Positions 1 through 11,500 of a DNA stretch of 64,000 nt are shown in pieces. The notes beneath the pieces were generated by a model that saw only the letters and a program-made list of their open reading frames with translations, was not told the DNA's origin and searched no databases. Position 1 is the stretch's first letter. Each line of letters opens with the position of its first letter. The stretch is from Epithemia pelagica (taxonomy: Eukaryota; Bacillariophyta; Bacillariophyceae; Surirellales; Surirellaceae), in assembly GCA_946965045.2 (NCBI GenBank), contig OX337236.1:2976001-3040000 (forward strand). Direction: 5' to 3'. The translations under genes were made by a program, and so were the position numbers.

Positions 1-3000
1 TTTATCACGGGTCGCACGTAGATAGCGGCAAATTCGTTTGACTGCCACCACATGGGATAGCTTCGGATCGTTACAGAACCTAGCACATTGATGCACAGCG
101 TAGGATAGATCCGGGCGAGACATGGCTTGAAGATAATTGAGGGAACCAATCACGGCACGGTAGTTCCAATCTTGCTTCCGAGTGGGGCCATCAGAGTCCG
201 CGTGTAGGATCTTATTGTCTTCGGCTGGAGTGTCATGCATCTTGAAATTTTCTTGAGAGAGGCCCAGACCAAGATGATTCAAGCAGTTGTCGATCGACTT
301 CTGTTGTTGCAACTCAACACACCCATCTTCATGTCGAATGAATCGGGCTCCAAGATAGTCCAACAGTGGACCATCGTCTGTCAGGTCAAAGGACTTTTGG
401 AGCAGCGCTACTTCTCGGTCAATGGCTTTCGGATCCGGAGAGAAGAAGGCTGCGTCGTCAATATACAGGACGAGAAGAACGACGCCCTTTGAGAATAAAC
501 AGGGATCAACGTTGGATTGTTTGAAGCCTTGCTTGAGGAGTCCATCTTTTATGTGCTCATGCCAAGTCACTTGGCCGTCTTTCAAGCCATACAAGTTTTG
601 TTGGAGCTTCAGCAAGTGTTTATTCGGGTCAAGGCCGGGCAATGTGGTACCTTTTGGCAATTGCATGAAGATATCAGTCTTCACCTTTGCTTGCGTGTAC
701 GCCATAATGAAGTCGATCGATCGCATGTCCCATCCCAAAATCAACGCCTGGATGAAGATGCACCGGACGGTTGGCCATGCAACAACAGGGGAAAAAGTGG
801 ACCAGTAGGTATCACCAAAAACCTGTCTGTGGCCTCCAGCACAGAGGCGAGCTTTCCATTTAATGATTGCTCCAGCTGGGTCCTTTTTGCGCATAAACGA
901 CCAAACCATGGGGATTGGTTTTGCGTTGGGTGGAACTTGAGCTTTATGCACGATCTTCCAATGCTTCAATTCGGCATGCTGTTTGAGTTCCTTCACCATG
1001 GCCTGAATGAACTTGTCGCTATCTTCTTGTTGGAGAGCGATATGCAAGGGCATAACATCTGGCTTGATGGCGGCGGTGCTCATCATCTGCAGCAGTGCCA
1101 AAGGATGATAGTCGGCCAAAGTCTTGGCCACATCCTGAGCCATAAAACAACAATGATAAGCAATCAACGACAATCGAGAAGGGGGACGCACTTGTCGACT
1201 GGTCCTGGTTTGCCCTGTGGGGGCAATGTCCACTGGGTATGGTTGTGGAGTCTCTTCTGGTGGAACAGAAGCTATCTGTGGCTCGGGTTCGGCATCAGGA
1301 AGAGGAGCTTGATCGTCAGCAGGCACTTGCGGAATTGCACCCGTCAAGAGATCGGGTAATTCGAGCAAGGCCTGTGGGATGTTGTTCCCAAAGTTGAGTA
1401 AGTTGGATTCTTGTTGTCGTTGTTGTTGTTGTGTACGTGATCGTCGTGTCAAGGGACGCGAGATCAGATGGTCAGATCTATTTTCATCTCCTTTGTGCAC
1501 TAACGCATTTTGCTTCCAAATGCTTGTGTCATGTTGTTCGTTCTTCACTGTCTCGAATTTGTCGTCATACACGCAATGGAATTGTGGGCTTACAAGACCA
1601 GTTTGCGTAGACAGGATGAGAGGAACAGAAGCAGCATGATGGGGCGAGTGACACAACAATACACCAACTCGAGATCGTTCTGCCCATTTGGGATGAGGGC
1701 TTCCTGTTTGGAGTGGAGCTTGGAGCACATAAACGGGGCAACCAAAAGGATGAAAGTGTTTGGTGTTTGGTTCCACATCGGAGTTGGAAAAGATGGAGAT
1801 GGGAGATTTTGCTTTGTTGTTACGTGGGAGTGCATTGCGAATGTTTGTTGCATGCTTCACCGCTTGTGGCCACAAATTTGCTGTGATGGTTTTCGGCCAT
1901 CTGTGAGCAGCATGAAGGATCATCGTTCTTGCGCTTTCGGTAAGGTCTCGAATTCGCCTTTCCGCGATCCCATTCTGATGGTGGGCTCCCACGCCACAGA
2001 AAGAAATTGTTTGGAGTGCGTTTTTGACATCGTTCACAAACTCCTTGTCCGCAAATCGTCCATTGTCACAATGATAATGCTGGACGGTAACACCATGCCG
2101 TTGCGCGAATCTTTCGAACTCGTGTTTTGCTTCCAAGGTTTCTTCGGTGGTAATGGCGTGCATTAAATGCACGTAAGTCAAATCGGACGCGTGGTCAACA
2201 AACACTGTGGCACCTTTGAATCTTTTCTTGGTCGGTTGGCCCTTTCCTGTTGGTACGAGACCAGGAACTGGGGATTCCAACTGGTCCATGCTCACGACTG
2301 CGCCAGGGACTGTTGACGTGCGAATCTTCGGATCCACCTTGTGGGTGCACCAAGGTTTCTTGTGCGCTTTCCCATAGAGGCAGCTGGGACATTTGGGAGG
2401 CGCAACCTTTGCGAACTGTTTCGGGATCACGCCCTTTTCTGCTAGTTGTTTCAGTTGTTGAAAGGAGCAGTGACCCAATCGCTCGTGATATTGCATCAAG
2501 AGGTCTTGGTCCGAACGCAACAATGGTTCATCTTCCACAATGGGTGGCAAGACATTGGGATCCGTGGTGAAATCGGTTGTCACTCCCTCGGATGGTGACG
2601 ACCGGATTGGATGAATCGGCTGGGGCTCTTGGTCTTCATCATCGGGCGGAGGATCAGGAGGCGGACGCTCAGGATCATCTTCATCTTCTGAGTCAGAGAC
2701 TGGGTTGGCAGGCATTGCAAGAGCCATGAATGCACGGAAACGACGGAAACCAGGGGCTGTAAAGCACATACCGACGTTGTTCTTGTTGAGCGGTACGTAT
2801 TTGCTCACTTTTTGATCCTTGGTACTGAGCCACTCTAACTCTATGCTCATACCGTCAATTGAACAGCGAGCTTTTGTGTCTCCTTCTACTCGTCGTTGTC
2901 GAACAAAGACTTGGGGCACCATAATGTTGAGAGGGGCAGAAGGTAAGTGCCGCACATCTCGCAATTCGATGGTGTGAATCATGTTCAAGTCATCTTCATA

Positions 3001-3681
3001 CTTGATTGGAACGGTTCCTATGCCTTAGGGCATGACAGTTTCTCCATTTACGCCGAGCAAGGCTTCCTTCATTCTTTCTTCTTTGGTCAAGGGACGGTAG
3101 GATGTGAAGGCTCTACGGTACTTCCACAGGTGATGAGAGGCACCAGAGTCGATGAGAAACTTGTCGGCGTCAGAATCGAAGACGGCAGTACGAGGACGGT
3201 CATCCGAGCTTGTGGTGGACGTGCCATTCATAGCCAAATCAATCAATGGATTCTTGTTTGGGATGAACAAGGATGCCAATTGTTTGGCCTGGCGGAAGAA
3301 TGACTTCTTTTTGGTCCTATCTCGGGTGCGAGTGGTATCAACGCAACAATCAACGTCTTGGAAGTGAAACGTTTTGTTGGCTTGTTTGGAAAGATGACCC
3401 ACTGCAATCCACCGAATCTTTTGGTCAATTTGCAGCGCCGCGAGACATAACAATATACGAGGCAATTTGATGGTGATGTCAACTGGGAGACGGCGGCCCA
3501 CACTTGATCTGTGGATTCGAGTTCGGGGCGGACGACGTCGGAAAGGCTTGTTGGCGACTTTGAATGGTTTGGTTCGAGCGGAGAAAAATTTCACAATCCG
3601 CTTGATCCACGACAGAACCTCATGAAACGCGACAATATTCATTTTGATCGTAAGAAAAACAACAAACGGCCAAAATGCCAT
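1..3681 (-). pseudogene. Copia-1: Ty1/copia protease-integrase-reverse transcriptase, 5'-truncated
   Basis: Minus-strand copia polyprotein fragment cut by the window edge. Reading from 3681 down, it has a copia aspartic-protease motif (DSGASHH, near 3180-3160), an in-frame TAA at 3025-3027, then continuous frame through the GAG_pre-integrase zinc finger (HERLGH then CPSC), and an integrase core with MDQ, CDNGRF and GIAERR supplying D, D, E. The reverse transcriptase with YIDD follows. The stop falls between the protease active site and a GIGTV motif, so the frame resumes unchanged after it. No intact gag precedes it and no LTR was found, so this is a truncated copy. It differs from copy B by a Pro/Gln change near 1310. 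It is closer to plant-type copia than the other two elements here. Confidence 0.85.
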
Positions 3682-3705
3682 GAATGCATCCCATGAGGGT
3701 AGCAG

Positions 3706-3940
3706 TCATTCACTGCCATTCTTGATGATGGCTGCAAGAGCATCGGCCAAATCATCAGTATCGAACTCGCCGCCAGGAAGGATTGCGGCCATTCCCTTTT
3801 TGAGCTTGTCCACATCGACAGCAACTTCGGCGGCCACACCAGAACCAATTTACTTCCTTCGTACCTTTTATTTCCACGTAGACTCTGGTACTAAAGCTAC
3901 GGCCCATTTTATTGAACCATTTTGGTTCAATATCGCACAC
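3706..3940 (-). pseudogene. Degraded gag tail or host remnant upstream of Copia-1 pol
   Basis: Minus-strand frames here hold a short Trp/Cys stretch (GTKEVNWFWCG) resembling the C-terminal gag motif that often precedes copia pol in algal elements, followed in another frame by an Asp/Leu-rich segment ending at TGA 3706-3708. The frames do not join. The simplest reading is a decayed gag end belonging to Copia-1. A perfect hairpin (TATTGAACC, 5-nt loop, GGTTCAATA) lies at about 3909-3932, just outside the piggyBac TTAA. Confidence 0.3.
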
Positions 3941-3943
3941 CGA

Positions 3944-3947
3944 TTAA
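3944..3947. repeat. TTAA target-site duplication, left (piggyBac, copy A)
   Basis: TTAA directly abuts the left terminal inverted repeat (CGCCA at 3948). The matching TTAA is at 17143-17146. TTAA duplication is diagnostic of the piggyBac superfamily. Confidence 0.85.
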
Positions 3948-4052
3948 CGCCACACGTAAAGAACGGGTTTAAGCTTATGAGAGCAGCATATAGTTGTCTC
4001 CCATAAATTTTATGGGCGTCAACGTGCTGCTCGAATTGTTGTCTCCCTTACT
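3948..4052 (+). repeat. Left terminal inverted repeat region of piggyBac element (copy A)
   Basis: Read inward it starts CGCCACACGTAA and continues through GAGAGCAGCATATAG, CTCCCATA, TATGGG and CTCCCTTA. The right end read inward has the same blocks in the same order, with shorter spacers. The similarity is imperfect outside the first 12 bp. Confidence 0.65.
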
Positions 4053-4212
4053 AAAACACTAATCCTACCTGTGTTAAGCAATGACACTTGTGTCATTTTT
4101 CTCCTCATTCATCTTGACGACATTCATTCATTCTGTGAATGGTACGATCAATTCGTCGTTACTTTCATTCTATATCACTTTCTTGTTCATCCCCACCTCC
4201 AAACTGACGGTC

Positions 4213-4845
4213 ATGAACGGTGAGTATATACTTGATTCATCAATTTCTTTGATACATTCGCACCTCATGTTTGTTATGTTTTCCACTTTAGGACTCATTG
4301 ATTCCATCGAGATTGCTGAGACGTACCTCGAAGAAGACAACAATCAAGCGAGTTCGGGTGTGATGGTTCCCTTTACCCTCAAGAAATCTCGAGTCATGAT
4401 TACGGGTGAAACAGGCACTGTTATTGACGAAACCGCAGAAGCCACCGAGACAAGGTATCTTCCTGAGGAGTATGCGTCTTCCGAAAGTGTCCAGGTGATT
4501 CTTCACGAATTGAGCAACAATACTCCACCCTCCCAAACCCATGGCTACATGTATTGGGAGAGTGTGTGTGGAGTATGCCAACAAAATCCCTGCGTCATTG
4601 TTGACAATCTGCCCTATCTTCACGAACTCGTCACGCACATGAAAAACAAAGGCGAGACGAACCGCGCCATTCGTTACCAGCTCTATTGGCGCTTGTCAAA
4701 TAAGCTTCACGGTCCCCTTGGACGTGGCCACCGTGTGCAACTCCCCGATTGTCTTGTTCAGTTTGTCCGTGACAACTTCCCTAACGAGAACCCAGAAGAA
4801 AAGTACGTCGGCTTTCAGGCAGGTCCCATCAATCACGACGAATAA
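4213..4845 (+). CDS. piggyBac accessory protein, unknown function, one intron (copy A)
   Basis: Predicted 186-aa protein. Exon 1 is only ATGAACG (4213-4219); a 72-nt GT-AG intron (4220-4291; GTGAGT donor, CTTTAG acceptor) follows; exon 2 is 4292-4845. The splice keeps frame. An unspliced start at 4081 is possible, giving a 254-aa form with a hydrophobic N-terminus, but the strong splice signals and the lack of conserved-looking sequence before 4292 favour splicing. Visible features: an acidic N-terminal half, a WESVCGVCQQNPC cysteine cluster mid-protein, then a basic segment (IRYQLYWRLSNKLHG) and LPxCLVQFVRDNFP near the end. It lies between the transposon ends, tail-to-tail with the transposase. 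Copy B encodes the same protein. I do not recognise a named family; an accessory or DNA-binding role in transposition is inference only. Confidence 0.65.
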   Translation: MNGEYILDSSISLIHSHLMFVMFSTLGLIDSIEIAETYLEEDNNQASSGVMVPFTLKKSRVMITGETGTVIDETAEATETRYLPEEYASSESVQVILHELSNNTPPSQTHGYMYWESVCGVCQQNPCVIVDNLPYLHELVTHMKNKGETNRAIRYQLYWRLSNKLHGPLGRGHRVQLPDCLVQFVRDNFPNENPEEKYVGFQAGPINHDE

Positions 4846-4910
4846 ACAAGCGATACGGTAATCGTTCCTAAGCTCACATTATTCTCTTACTTAGATTATT
4901 TAGTTGTCGT

Positions 4911-7764
4911 TTACAATTCATGAATTTCTCCACTGTTCTCTGTACTTTCGTTGTCATGATCATTGTCATTCTCTACGTTCTCGTTATTTGTGTCTTCTTC
5001 TTCGTCGTCATCCTCTTCCATATCATTTGGTCCGCGATTTGTCCGCTTTCTCTTCCTTGTAAAGTCTGGAGACAGTCCATGCTTCTCTCGTAGATCCATT
5101 ATAATTGGGTGGTTTTTTTTTGGTGTGTACTTGTAGCGACTTCCCGGAGACAAAGCCGGACGACACATGAACATCTCTCTTCCCTGTGGTGAATGGAGAA
5201 TTTCGAAGCAAGTGTGGTCTGTAAATTGTGGGAGCGTATGGATTTTCCAGCCATCCTCTCTGTCATCCTTGCATGACACTAAATGTGCCACGAGTCCACA
5301 CTTGACACATCGACCTACGTTGGTAAACATTCCTTTCATGCCGAGCTCTTTGCGCCTCCACCGATATTCCAACAAGCAAACTGTGCATCCGACACGTTTG
5401 TTCCCTTCCAATGGCACTGGATAATGCCCATCCTCACATGTTGGGCGACTGGCAACTCGAGTCCTCCTTGCTAAAGCGTCCACTTCTTCTTGTGCAACAT
5501 AGCTACACATTGTTTGCGCAACAATAGTGTAGAACGTATGTCGCGACAGCTTGGTTCGTCTTGATCGTACTCGATCCCCAGACGACATGTTCCATCCGAT
5601 GTAAGCATTCAATAGCATCACATCCATTATTGCCAATGCTGACTTCTTGTACCACTTTTTGTAATGTCCATGGGTTGCAAAACCTCCGAAATGGGAACGC
5701 ATCTGATCTCCATGATCAATGCCCCCCATATTGTCCTGATAACGTATTAGAGGCATTGGACAATTGAAGTCCTCTTTATTTGGTCCCACTTGACGCTGCA
5801 CTTCCCCTTTGCCGTTGCTTTCATAGCTGGAAACGAAATTGACGACTTTCGAGTCCACCTATTGGCCGATAACAATTCCATTCACTTCGTCGTGAGCCAG
5901 GTTGATTGTTCTGCGATTTGTTGCTGTTTTTTTCAATGTCATCAGCGTCTTACTCCACCCCACTCGGTTTGTCCTCACAGTACCAGTAGCAAGGATCTTC
6001 AAACGGTCACGGAGGATAACCAGTAGCTGTGGGGCTGCGTACCGGTTATCCATAAACAAATGGCAGAATCCGTTGGTTCCCTTGTGTAATTCTAATGCAT
6101 AACATGCATTGACAACTGCTTTCATGGTCGTAGGTAGTTTCTTTGCCTCCTCTCGTATGTACGAGTTGGTCGCATTCTTTCCTTGATACACGTCGATATG
6201 AAGGATGGCGTATGATCTGGAAGAAGCCATGATGAAAAAATCGACCCGGAATTTTACCGGTTTATCTTTATTATACTGTCGGACGGGGCAGTATCTTGAG
6301 CGGCAGCCGATTCCTCCTTCATCGAAAGCCAAGTCTTCTGGTATTTTGAACGATCGTTTCGAAGCTCCATTTACTGCCTGAAGTAATTGCCGTTATTGGT
6401 AGCACTTGTCACCACCTCTCCCAGCACTTTTCTTTTGTGGATGAAACGCACCGCGAATCTGACGAAATCGAGCAAGTCGCATGTATCTGAAAGCCCATCC
6501 CTCACTATCCAAAATTTCTACCGAAGGGAGAGCTGTCCCTAAGCTAAACATCCGATTGGATGTTTGAAAATAGGTGGCATATCCACCTCCATCGATTGGT
6601 CGAAGAGACATCATCAGAATGATGCCTAAGAACCGCGTCATTTCTTGTTCCGTTACATCTTGCCACTTCTGTGAATGGAAGTAACCCCTGCGCCCCATCA
6701 ACTTGGGACGGATTTTCTCGTGAAAATACTGATTGGTTGCGGCGGCCATATCGGAAATGAGAGCGGTTGATATGCCTCCGACCACACGCAAACTCTCCAA
6801 CGGTGTGGTGAAATCTTCCGCAATACCTAATTTCAGACCGTCTTCTCCGCTAAACATATTTCTGTTGTGACGTTCCTTTCCAATCCAAGAGAGTCCGTTG
6901 TCGGAAGCATCAATAGACTTGTAATGGAAGTGCAGGTTGTCAATCAGAACTTTTAGGTTTGTTGTATTGTTTGGGTCATCGTCGTCTGAATCTGAATCGC
7001 CAACACCGTTGTGCTCGTCGTGATCAGTCACGTCGTTGTCCTCGTTGTAATCGTTCTCATCTAGTGGATTCAGAGGCCGTGCAGCTGATTCATTCAACTC
7101 AAGTTCGAAACCACCTTGATGGTCTTCATCAGAAGACGAACCACTGTCCTCATCGAGATTACCTACATTCGTGTTGCGCTGTTGTTGTCGGGTTGTGACA
7201 CTTGTTTGTCTCGTCGAGGCGGCGGCACTTGTTTGTCTCGTCGAGGCGGCCGTGCTTGTACTCCCAAACAGACGTGTCGTTAGTTGGTTCATTGGAGTGT
7301 TATTGTTATCAGCATCTCCATTATCGACTCCATTATTGGCTTGGGCGTTATCTCCGGGAGAGGGTCCGACTTGTGGAGCCGTCATAAGAGTAGCGCGTCC
7401 TCGAGCCCACTCTTGTGTCGACGGCAGGTTTGTGTTTTGACGTGTACGTGAATTGCGGCTCGATCCACGTAGAGAGGAGTTACTAGCATTCTTCAGTGCA
7501 TCCCTCCTTTGTGCTCGTTCGGCTGTGGAAGGAGGTGGTGGTTGTGCTCGGCGTCGTCCCTTGTTATGTCTGGGTGAACGTCGAACCGAAGGGGACTGTG
7601 TGATATTGTGGCTGTTCGGGTCGTTTCCTTTATCGGGTTGAGAAACATTAGTTGAACTTGGTTGTTGGGTTCCAGTTCTCTGAGATTGTTGAGATTGAGT
7701 TGCCTGGTTCGTTCTATTAGTACTAGGAGGTGCATGATATGCTTCGATGAACTGTCGAAGCCTC
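4911..7764 (-). pseudogene. piggyBac transposase (DDE_Tnp_1_7), 3' part, two nonsense codons (copy A)
   Basis: One minus-strand frame runs from the Copia-2 insertion point (7764) to a stop at 4911, broken only by TAA at 6393-6395 and TAG at 5859-5861. In order: a Gln/Ser/basic low-complexity linker (7760-7390), an acidic region, the transposase N-domain, then the catalytic domain. Catalytic aspartates are visible in AFDEGGIG (after 6332), FMDNRY, and NMGGIDHGDQ in the last segment. A cysteine-rich C-terminal finger (CTVC, then CVKC) and an acidic tail follow. TAG 5859 sits where a Trp would fit (Gln-stop-Val-Asp), and TAA 6393 probably replaced a sense codon, since both frames resume unchanged. 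Shared by copy B. The 5' part is at 16148-16777. Confidence 0.85.
7760..7764. repeat. Copia-2 target-site duplication GCCTC, left (copy A)
   Basis: GCCTC immediately precedes the LTR start TGTTAC; the identical GCCTC is at 16148-16152 directly after the other LTR. Joining the flanks at one GCCTC restores an open transposase frame (codons for K-E-R-L-R-Q-F across the site), which confirms the insertion point. Confidence 0.95.
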
Positions 7765-8548
7765 TGTTACAATTCTCTTGGAATTGCAGTGGCGTTGATG
7801 CTCGGTAGAGCAGACAATCAGGTAGTCACCAACCGATACAAACCTCTCCACGGGTAAGAGAGGAAAGCAAGTCGTAGTCTATCAAAAGGATAGTCGGGAC
7901 ACAAAAGAGGATGTGATAAATGGTGATATTGTTAGATTGTGTGTTGATTACTACGATAGGTCTACGTGAAATGTTCGGTCCTGCCAAGGGTCATGTGTCA
8001 TAGGTTCTTGGCGGCAACAGGTTTGGAATAGTTGGAGTTGATTCATGTGATGTATATGACATGTATATGTGGACGGATAACATATACAGGGTCAACAGCT
8101 CTTGCTTTGGATTGGCATAGTTGTTTTCATGGCGCGCAGCTTGTTGACAATTTGGAGATTATGGGAATGGAAATATGGTCTTGCGTGATTGTGTGTCGTG
8201 CTTGGGATACTTAGACCGTTGGGTCGGATAGATGCCGACAGCGCTCGGATGTCGCGTGGGCGCGCTCGATGATTTCGGGCGCGTACGCTTAGGGCGTTAG
8301 TATAATGTCCGAGCAACGGCCAAATTTACGTCCGTTGTAATACCGCACGACCCAGTTTAGTCTTGAGAGTGAGTTCGTCAATCTATTCTCACTTTTCATG
8401 ATTTGCAAAGAAATATAGGTCAATATAGCGCGAAGCTAGGGAACATAGCTCGAAGCTAGATGGCATGATGCGATAGCACGAGGCTATGTGACATGGGGAA
8501 TCGATGAGATGTAGAATCTAACCACCATAGACAGTGAGAATTCTAACA
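7765..8548 (-). repeat. Copia-2 3' LTR (copy A), 784 bp
   Basis: Direct repeat of 15366-16147. I count 10 substitutions and one 2-bp indel (GGGG versus GG near 8497) between the two, about 1.3%. Within it near 8425-8490 is a short irregular repeat of the form ATAGC-CGAAGCTA occurring three times. Confidence 0.95.
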
Positions 8549-11500
8549 CTCCCCACAACTCGTCCTTTCAGCCTTGTTATCATTGGATTTGTTGAGGTCT
8601 TGAACTTCTCCTTTCCAAAACAACAAGGGCTTGAGCATGGGCCAAATAGATACGAAATCCCAATGTTTGCTAAGGATATCGGCAGGGTTGGTCTTTCCAT
8701 CTTTCCAGTAGAATGCAACATACTTTGCTGCGATGGCTTCACGAACTCGGTGGTATGACAGAAGATGGTGTCTCTTGGATAGTATGGAATGAGGAATGGT
8801 TGCATTGAGCACAACAGATCTGTTATCTCCGTACATGTAACTTCGCTCTCGGATAGGTACTCCAAGGTAGCGGAGAGAATGTCGTAATTCTGTAATCTGA
8901 TCTATTGCTGTCCTTGCAGCCACAAACTCGGATCCATAGGTAGCAGTTTCCACCGTGCTCTGTCTCTTGCTGTACCAGTCAATAGGTGTTCCGTTCAACA
9001 AATGTAGAACAGCAGTGACGGATTTACCAGTGACTATGTCATGCATGAGATTGGCATCAACATAATGAGTTGTGGTAACATAGCGGCCAAGAGGTGTTGG
9101 GCAGTCTTCAGGAATACGTTCACTTGCATTCGAATAGACAGTGCGAGTCCAATCAAATTCTTGGGTAGGAAGACTTGAATAATCAGGCTCTCCAATCCTA
9201 AATCTGATTGCGCCTTCTGGGAGATGTGCAAGGTATCCATAGATACGCTTGGCTCTATCAAGATGTCCTTTCCTCGGAGCAGCACGAAAGCGTGATAGCG
9301 TCATTGTAGCGGTGAAGACGTCGAAACGACCAATAGTGATCACCCATTGGAGTTGTCCAATCAGAGTTTGGAAATGGCTAGTACCTTCTTCATCAAGGAG
9401 CTCAGAATCATCCAATTCAGGATGGTCTCCACCAATAAGAGGTGTTTTGGCTTTCTTGGGTTTCGCCTTGAAGATTCGTTCGAAAGTGTCCATCATCTTA
9501 CCAATGTAGCGTCTTGGATCTGCTACTAATGTTCCATCAGAATCCTTGGTGTAACAACATCCCAAGTGGAAATCAATAGGTCCATCTCCTTTGAGTTTGA
9601 AGTTGTATTTCTCCTTCAGGATCTTGCAGATATTCCCAGGATCAGTAGAAATAATGGCTAAGTCATCAACGTATACGGCAATGTATTCGTAACAGTCTTC
9701 TCCAGGTGCTTTCCTCATCCAGATATCCGGATCTGCTTTGCTTGGTGAAAAACCCATGTCTGTCAAAACATCGAATAAGACATCATGCCAGCGTGCGCCT
9801 GATGACTTCAATCCATAAAGTGCCTTGTATATAATCAGGATGTGACCTTCTAATTCCTTGAATTCAGGTCCTGCGACAATGAAGATTTTCTCCCCTGTCA
9901 AGGCTTCCAGATATGCGTTTCCAATATCTGCTCCCCATATTTCCAAGTCATTCAAAGTACCCAGGAATAAGGCAATGCGGAGGTTGCGAATGGAAACAAC
10001 ACCTGAATAGATTGTCTCAACAGGTTCTTTTGTGAGATGTCCATCTGCGACAAGTCTTGCTTTATGTCGTCCATCATGTTTTACGTCAAAGACAAGATGT
10101 ACACGTATCTTATGATATCCTTCAGGTGCATTGGATACTTTCCCTTTAATGAAGATGGCTTTCCCAAAATCCTTGAATGTCTTGTAGGACTGGATCTGTG
10201 ACAATTCTAATTCTGTTGCATCCTGCCACTTTGTGTTGCCATGCTGTTTATCAAGAGCGACAGCTTCCTCATAATTGCGTGGTACTTGTAATCCAAACTT
10301 ATACTTGACAGAATGGTGAACTTGTTTAATCCTTGACTGTTTGGTTGCTCGAATGAGACGTTTGCTTGTTTTGACATAACGTTTCAAATGCTTCCATCCA
10401 GGTTCGTTGAGTAAACCATGTTTCTTTCCATAAATTGCTACAGTGATCGGATCATCATTGGCGATGAGTGATAAAGGTTCATAGGTAGTCTCCCCAGTTT
10501 CCCAATCAACAAGCAAATTATATTTGCTCCCCTTGTAATCTGGAGCAGTTGTGTTCAGTGGGCCTTGATGGGCAATGACGTCCCTGAACCTGAAAAGATT
10601 ATCTCCAGAGGTTTGAGCTTGGTTATCTCGTTCGATATACTCCATGAGTTGATTATAGGATATCATCTCATCAACATCAGAATTTGTCTTTCGGTAGATG
10701 TACTTGACACGTTCTTCCTGTTTCGTTGCTTCTTCATTAAGATCAATGACTCGTTTGATGACACGTGCACGGTGTCGCTCCCCATTTTCTTCTGTGTCGC
10801 ATAGGAATGTGCGTCCTATCATGTCGTCAAAATCGATCGTGGGCATTGGTTTGGATGGATCTTCACTATCACTGCAAATGAAGACAGTGTCAGCTTGCTT
10901 ATCATTGTCATCCTTCTCAGACAAATCCTCCCCTGAAGGTCGATCCACACGTAGGTTAGGTGTAGTGGATTCAACACGGCGAACGGCAGAACGGTAGATT
11001 ATCTGGTTATCCTGGGTGAGAATCTTCCAAGTAAAAGAATCACCAACGTTGTGAGCAAAACCAACCCAGTGGCCAAGTTTCTCATCCGAAGAAGATGGAT
11101 ATGAACCAGAATTGGGTTCAGCGGGGTCGACACGGTAGTATACCTCATCCCAGAAAGGAAAGAACAAGAGATGAGTAATGTCGGGTGGGCGTCCGGAGAG
11201 AGCCTCAAGAGGAGTGCGACCGGAATGGGTGGGTGATGATGTATGGTTCAATAAGTCACAGACATACTCAAGGCAAAGAAGCCAGGTGTTGGCAGGGCAA
11301 CCAGTGGCATTCATGAGAGCGTTGGTCATACGTTTGACGGTCTGGTAACGGTTTTCAGCCTTATTCTGGTGTTGATGATAAGGTTCGGATCGATACTCCC
11401 CAATAAGCAAAGTGCGAAGAATGTCTTTGACCTTTTGAGAGATGAGAGATGAACCACCATCACTGATAAGAGTCTCCATGGCACCACGAAACCGGATGTT

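Noticed and set aside
517-1359. Plus-strand 280-aa frame (and repeat at 42639-43481)
   Set aside because: Antisense to Copia-1 pol, which has full domain motifs on the minus strand; the plus-strand protein has no domain.
4081-4845. Unspliced 254-aa start for the piggyBac accessory gene
   Set aside because: The extra N-terminus includes a segment with perfect GTGAGT...TTTAG intron signals; the spliced start keeps frame. Kept as an alternative only.
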